NCBI GenBank assembly: GCA_022578965.1
Contig: MU400583.1
Span: 124,001-188,000 of the forward strand
Reading direction: 5' to 3'
DNA length: 64,000 nt
Source of the DNA: Xylaria sp. FL1777
Lineage: Eukaryota; Ascomycota; Sordariomycetes; Xylariales; Xylariaceae
Below the pieces are notes generated by a model. The model saw only the letters and a list, made by a program, of their open reading frames with translations, had not been told where the DNA came from and did no database searches. Both the position numbers and the translations under genes were made by a program. Below are positions 59,402 through 64,000 of the stretch, in pieces (position 1 is the first letter of the stretch; each line of letters begins with the position of its first letter).

Positions 59402-61515
59402 ATGATGGAGCATCAAGAGCAAGTCTACGAGTACAAACCATTGCCAACCGAGCCAGCAATTCGACTTCTACAAATTTTCTTCTCCCCAGGAAGGCCTATT
59501 ACATGTTCTCTTGAGACTTTCAAGATTTCGGAAGCGCCATGTTACCAGGCGTTATCGTATACCTGGAGTGATCCTTTAGACCAGCGTCTATCGTCCCCAA
59601 GCAATTACAGGGTCGTGACCAATCGTCTTATTAGACACGTATTCGATGAAAATGGGTCAGTTATCAAAGTCACGGAGAACCTCCATGATGCACTCAACGA
59701 ATTGGGTGCCAGTTCGGTCGAAAGTCACCCGTACTGGTGGATTGACGCAATATGCATCAACCAAGAGAACTTAGAAGAGAAGAATACACAGGTGGCGATG
59801 AGTCAGTTAACCCTTCAATTAAGAATTAACCTCAGCTAACAGTTTCCACTTGTATCACAGTGGGCAAAATCTATGAAAAAGCGGAAAAGGTAGTTATCTG
59901 GCTGGGCAAGGAAGACGAACACATAGACGGCGCTGTCAAAGTCCTCTGTGGTCTAGCAAGTCCGGAGGCGGAGTCTAGAAAGTCGCTTGTCTCACAGCAG
60001 AATTGGAGCAGTGATGGGCACACGGCTGGTGGTGAATTAATCAAGGCGTCTCGCCTTCTCGGTCTTCATGATTTGGGTTACCAAGATTGGCTTGACTATG
60101 CTGCATTCCTTCAGCGAAAATGGTTTTCTCGAACCTGGGTTCTACAGGAAAAATTCTTTGCTGCAAATACTGAAACCCTCTGTGGTAAACGCAGTATCCT
60201 TTGGGCAGAAGTCTCAAACTCATCAGAGTTATTGGTGCATACTCGCATGAACATACTACTCAAGGCGTACGTCGACTACACCTTAAGCGGCGCCGCATAC
60301 AACACTACTACTGCAGCTGAGCAACTACCCTATAGTCGGCTTGATAATCAGCGGATTTTCAGTCTATTGAGCAGAGACAATATCCAAAATATTAGGCTTG
60401 ACGAACTGTTGTATTGGACAAAGACGTTCGATGCAGCCGATCAAAAAGATCAGATATATGGGCTGAGAAATATTTGGGAAAAACTTCGGCGAGTTTCAGG
60501 GACCCAATTCAGTATACGGACGGACTATCGTAGAGAAACTAGCGAGGTGTACTCCGAGGCTACAATCCTAGCGATCTACGAATCTCAAAGACTCGATATC
60601 CTTGGTTTAGTTGAAGATCCGATCTCCAGGAAACGGAAGGATCTAGCAACGTGGACACCAGATTATAGCTCTGGACCAATGATGTATCCTTTATTTTTGA
60701 CTTCGGGTCAACCTATTCCGCCCCCAAACTGGTGTGCAAGTCAAGGCCTGGGATATATTACCCCGGAAATAGTGGATAACAATGAGCTTGCGGTTGAAGG
60801 TGTTCAGTTCGACGAGATAGTGCAGGTTGGTCCGGGTTACACTGAAGTAATGAATCACTTCCAACTAGATTCATTGTTACAACTCCTTGCTAATTATCCC
60901 CATAAACACTACCCTTCTAACGAACCATGTTACGATGCGTTCTCAAGAACATTGATCAAGAATACATTCCGCGATATCCCAGCAGGTCCGGAGGCGTGCC
61001 AATCATTTGCAGCGTTTATTATGAAGCGCATTCAAGAATTTGAAGAGCACATTGCCAACTTGATTAACAGAAGACGAGTGGACGTGGCGAGAACATTCGC
61101 CGAACGACTAGACAAACTGAAACATACCCTTGACGAGCTCGCTTCTCGGTTCGACGGACAAAATATAATTCCATCAGCTCTTGAGACGTCTCAACTTATC
61201 TCTATAGCGGAAGATGAAGGATCGATGGACGAGCAAGTATTAGAGGATCAACGTAAAGGCAATGAAGAAAGCTTTCGAATTGCGTGCCTTGGGCGAAGGA
61301 TATTTGTAACAAAGAGAGGCTTCTTTGGCATCACTTCTGAATCGGTAAGAATAGGGGATACAGTTTGGATTTTGGCAGGAGCAAGAACACCATTTGCTTT
61401 CAGGGCCACGGGTCAGAGAAAATTGAGACTTGTCGGCGAAGCATATGTAGATGGATTGATGCAAGGTGAAGCTATTATTGGACAAGTCATGACTGAACGG
61501 GTTTCCTTAGTTTAG
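59402..61515 (+). CDS. HET-domain protein 2
   Basis: Exons 59402-59801 and 59861-61515; the 59-bp intron has donor GTCAGT and acceptor CACAG, giving 684 residues. The HET domain spans about residues 47-200: YQALSYTWSDP, YWWIDAICINQEN, then across the intron QVAMMGKIYEKAEKVVIWLG and RKWFSRTWVLQEKFF. This is the shorter HET subclass with WIDAICINQ. The C-terminal ~450 residues are helical and end in a segment typical of the class (IFVTKRGFFGITSESVRIGD). A second ATG three bases later is an equal start. Motifs are intact. Confidence 0.94.
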
Positions 61516-62901
61516 TTGTACTACTTTCTCACGTACATAACCTATATTAAAACAGTATTCTTTATTTTGATTTGACTACTTTGATGTATTATATAGTACA
61601 TTGGCTGAGAATTAGAGCCAAGCAGATCTCTCCTAAATCTTATATTAAGCTCACAGACTGAGCAGTGTCCCGAGGTGCAGTGCGCCACGGGAAATATTCC
61701 TCACGACGGTTTCTGCTTGTCAGATGTTGATCGTCAAGCTCCTCGCCAACCAGCCTAATAGTTTCCTAGTTCAAGGTCTGAATGATTCGTATTAGACCGC
61801 CCCACAGCTATTCTTTTGGTGAAATTTGTGTTCCTGTGCGTGGCCTCCGAACCGATGCACCTCCAACTCGTAATGAACAGCTTACAATTATGCTATCTAG
61901 AACCTCATTCGTTGCATTATCTTCAAGTCCTTAGTGATAAACCTGAGTAAATGACTATCTAAGAATGCCAAAAATAAGATGAGTTTCTGAGGGAAAGGGA
62001 GAGCATTGACTAAAACCTTCCAAGATCCCACATCAAATGCTGGTTTTTAGGTAGAATATAACTGAGCAGCCTAACTATAAATTCACCGCTGTGATAGGGA
62101 TGTCATGCTAGCTATGCCCTTGCAAGCATAATAATCTTTGAAGTTCCGAATAGATAAGCTTGTCTACCTTTCATAAGACTTGCAATAATATCATTTCATA
62201 GAGCCAATTAGGGCAATAATACATAATAGGATACTCTTTGCCCGAGAGTCTGACCCTGAGGGTGGATTCCCCAGACCTTTGAATATACAATTTTCATCTA
62301 GACTATAAACAAACACCTCTCGGCGGCAAAATGAGAAACTTAGCATACCAAAACGGAATCTGGTGTTGTCCGTGGCAGAGACAACGGACAAGACCCAAAA
62401 CCATGCGGAAACGGAACTAGTAAACCAGGGTATAGCGGTTCAACTAAGGCCGGCAAACCTATAGCAGAAATCGACATCTTCCCTATTTCGGCAGGTTGTG
62501 TTTTTTGGTCCGTATGTACCGAGCCCGACTTGGTCTAGACTCTATTTTCTGTTACAGCGTGTTACTCTGTGCAGCTTATTTTGACCAGAGGTGAGCTTCA
62601 AGTACTCTCCGGAAAGGAATGAGATAAACTGGATCTGTGATTAAAGACCTGCTGAAGTAATCCTTAGTAATCTAGAGAAGCGACGCGATGCCCTTGGCAT
62701 GAAGTTTAACTAGCCTTCAATGTGTATATCCGTCGGTGAAGAGCCAACAAGACGGCTGGCTAGTGAGCTTTTGGGCAAGAATGCGCCGGAAGACAAAATA
62801 TATCAACTAGCTACATCCTTCGCGAGAATGATTTTCGGTAGAAGTGGCCGCGCGGTATCTCTTAAGGTCTGCAACAGACTCTTAACACCTTCTCGCACCT
62901 C
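61516..62901. other. Intergenic, no gene seen
   Basis: 1.4 kb of AT-rich DNA without a supported frame; short frames (62391-62191 minus, 62720-62905 plus) have no coding character. Confidence 0.5.
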
Positions 62902-64000
62902 ATGATGCTGCGAGGTCTTCTTCTTGTCGCTGCCGTCTTCGGTGGGCTCGCTTCCGCCGAGACGATAACATTTGTCACCTCTACGACTGTGAGCTCATGC
63001 ACTACCGAATTCGGTTCCGGAGGCGTTGCTCCTACGCCGATTCCCACCGACGAGACCCTCACAACAATCACGACGACGGTAACGAGTACTACCAAAACTG
63101 TGCCGTCCACTGTTGTGGTCACCGCACCCACGACAATCACAGTAACGCAGGACACATCAACTGTATATGCTGCTGGTGTGGACACCGTGACAGTGCCGAC
63201 AGCAACGTCAGGCAGAGGTCTCGCTCTGACTGTCGCGACTGGTATCTTCGCCGCTACTGTTGTGAGTAATTCTCGATGTCGTTTTTATACCTAATTCAAA
63301 AAGACGGGGGTGGGGGTGATTATATTATAACAATCTGAGAGTATAAAGGCTCCTCGTTAGGCCAAAACCAACTTCCCGGAAGCTCCTCACGGTTTCGAAA
63401 CACTCCCAAATCACGCCCAAGATGGTAACTACTAACCCTAAGAGTTATAGTGTGCAGACGGGACCAATGCCACCACAGTGACAGAGTATTCCGGCACATA
63501 TACGCCAGTATCAGGCCAAGACACCGCGCTGCCAGCAACTTACCCGACGCAGGCCTCATGCAGTACGGGCGTGACGCGCTCCTTTATCCTGTTACCAACG
63601 GTCACATCAGGGGCCGTCACGACAACGGTGACGCCCACGCAGACCGTGACAGCGCACACGACGACCAGCACGAGCACCATCATCTTCGGCACCTACTACA
63701 CGTACTTGACGACGGTGACGGTAACGGCGACTACATACACGCCGCACGCCGTAGTGACGACCAGCACGGTCTCCTGCGCGGGGGAAACCGTCACTACGAC
63801 GCTGGCGGCGCAATGCGCGCCCACCAATCTGATCGGCGCCGTCGACGGCGAGGGTCTCCAGTCGGGCAAGTACGCGAACCGCACCTCGGTCATTTATACG
63901 CGCCTCGAGCCCTGGGGGTCGGATGCGAGTCTTTGCTGCCAGGCGTGTCTGGATAACGAGGGGTGCGGCGCGTCCATGTTCAACTCTGGCGCGTGTGGAT
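62902..64000 (+). CDS. Secreted Thr-rich cell-surface protein, 3' end beyond window
   Basis: Exon 1 62902-63261, a 189-bp intron (donor GTGAGT, acceptor TATAG), then an exon from 63451 that stays open to the right edge. Signal peptide MMLRGLLLVAAVFGGLASAE. Long stretches of Thr/Val/Ser (TTITTTVTSTTKTVPSTVVV) suggest a heavily O-glycosylated stalk. Near the edge GLQSGKYANRT is followed by SDASLCCQACLDNEGCGASM, a Cys spacing that fits the start of an Apple/PAN-like domain. Probably wall- or surface-attached; a GPI or membrane anchor would be beyond the window. ATG 62905 is an equal start. Confidence 0.8.

Overview
The window is nuclear DNA of a filamentous ascomycete (Pezizomycotina). The evidence is spliced genes with short GT-AG introns, mostly 44-100 bp with CTAAC/CTAAT branch sites; fungal-only families (HET domain, GT15 mannosyltransferase, Chs7 chitin-synthase chaperone, NLR with TPR repeats); a nuclear tRNA-Val; small inverted-repeat elements; and intergenic DNA strewn with TAGGTACCTA-type palindromes. 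Species cannot be fixed from the sequence. I rebuilt exon structures by keeping frame across consensus splice sites; all gene models are predictions made by eye.

Left third (0-21 kb), gene-poor and repeat-bearing: a partial unknown gene at the left edge; a TA-flanked MITE (3050-3361); two secreted/type I membrane glycoproteins (4393-5413, 8600-9444) around a cytochrome P450 relic that lost its middle; a seven-exon polytopic membrane protein on the minus strand that carries a one-base frameshift; a three-exon minus-strand gene of unknown function (14885-16031); a pair of inverted repeats (16269-16733); and a PD-(D/E)XK-like nuclease candidate with a Pro/Ala/Ser/Thr linker (17575-18969).

Middle (21-38 kb), mainly housekeeping: Chs7 (21373-22490), a DUF4604/KIAA1143-like nuclear protein, a secreted PQQ-type sugar dehydrogenase (AA12-like), a second copy of the 3 kb MITE (28427-28740), a Golgi GT15 mannosyltransferase, tRNA-Val(AAC), and a six-exon NLR/STAND protein with N-terminal helical domain, NB-ARC and TPR repeats (33137-37593).

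38-43 kb is a compact three-gene group: a CmcJ/AsaB-type oxygenase, a GDP-mannose 4,6-dehydratase and a TauD/TfdA dioxygenase. It looks like a small specialised-metabolism or sugar-modification locus. 43.5-64 kb carries an RNA 3'-phosphate cyclase, a possible ADP-ribosyltransferase-fold protein, an unknown membrane-anchored protein, a RING-H2 membrane protein, another membrane protein, two HET-domain proteins flanking an eight-exon S41 peptidase, and the start of a Thr-rich secreted protein cut by the right edge.

The NLR, the two HET proteins, the ART-like protein and the nuclease candidate together suggest an allorecognition or innate-immunity flavour, but no gene fusion or shared promoter ties them into one system. 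The strongest points for follow-up are the GDP-mannose dehydratase/oxygenase trio and the recurring unusual splice donors (GTYYGT) found in several genes.
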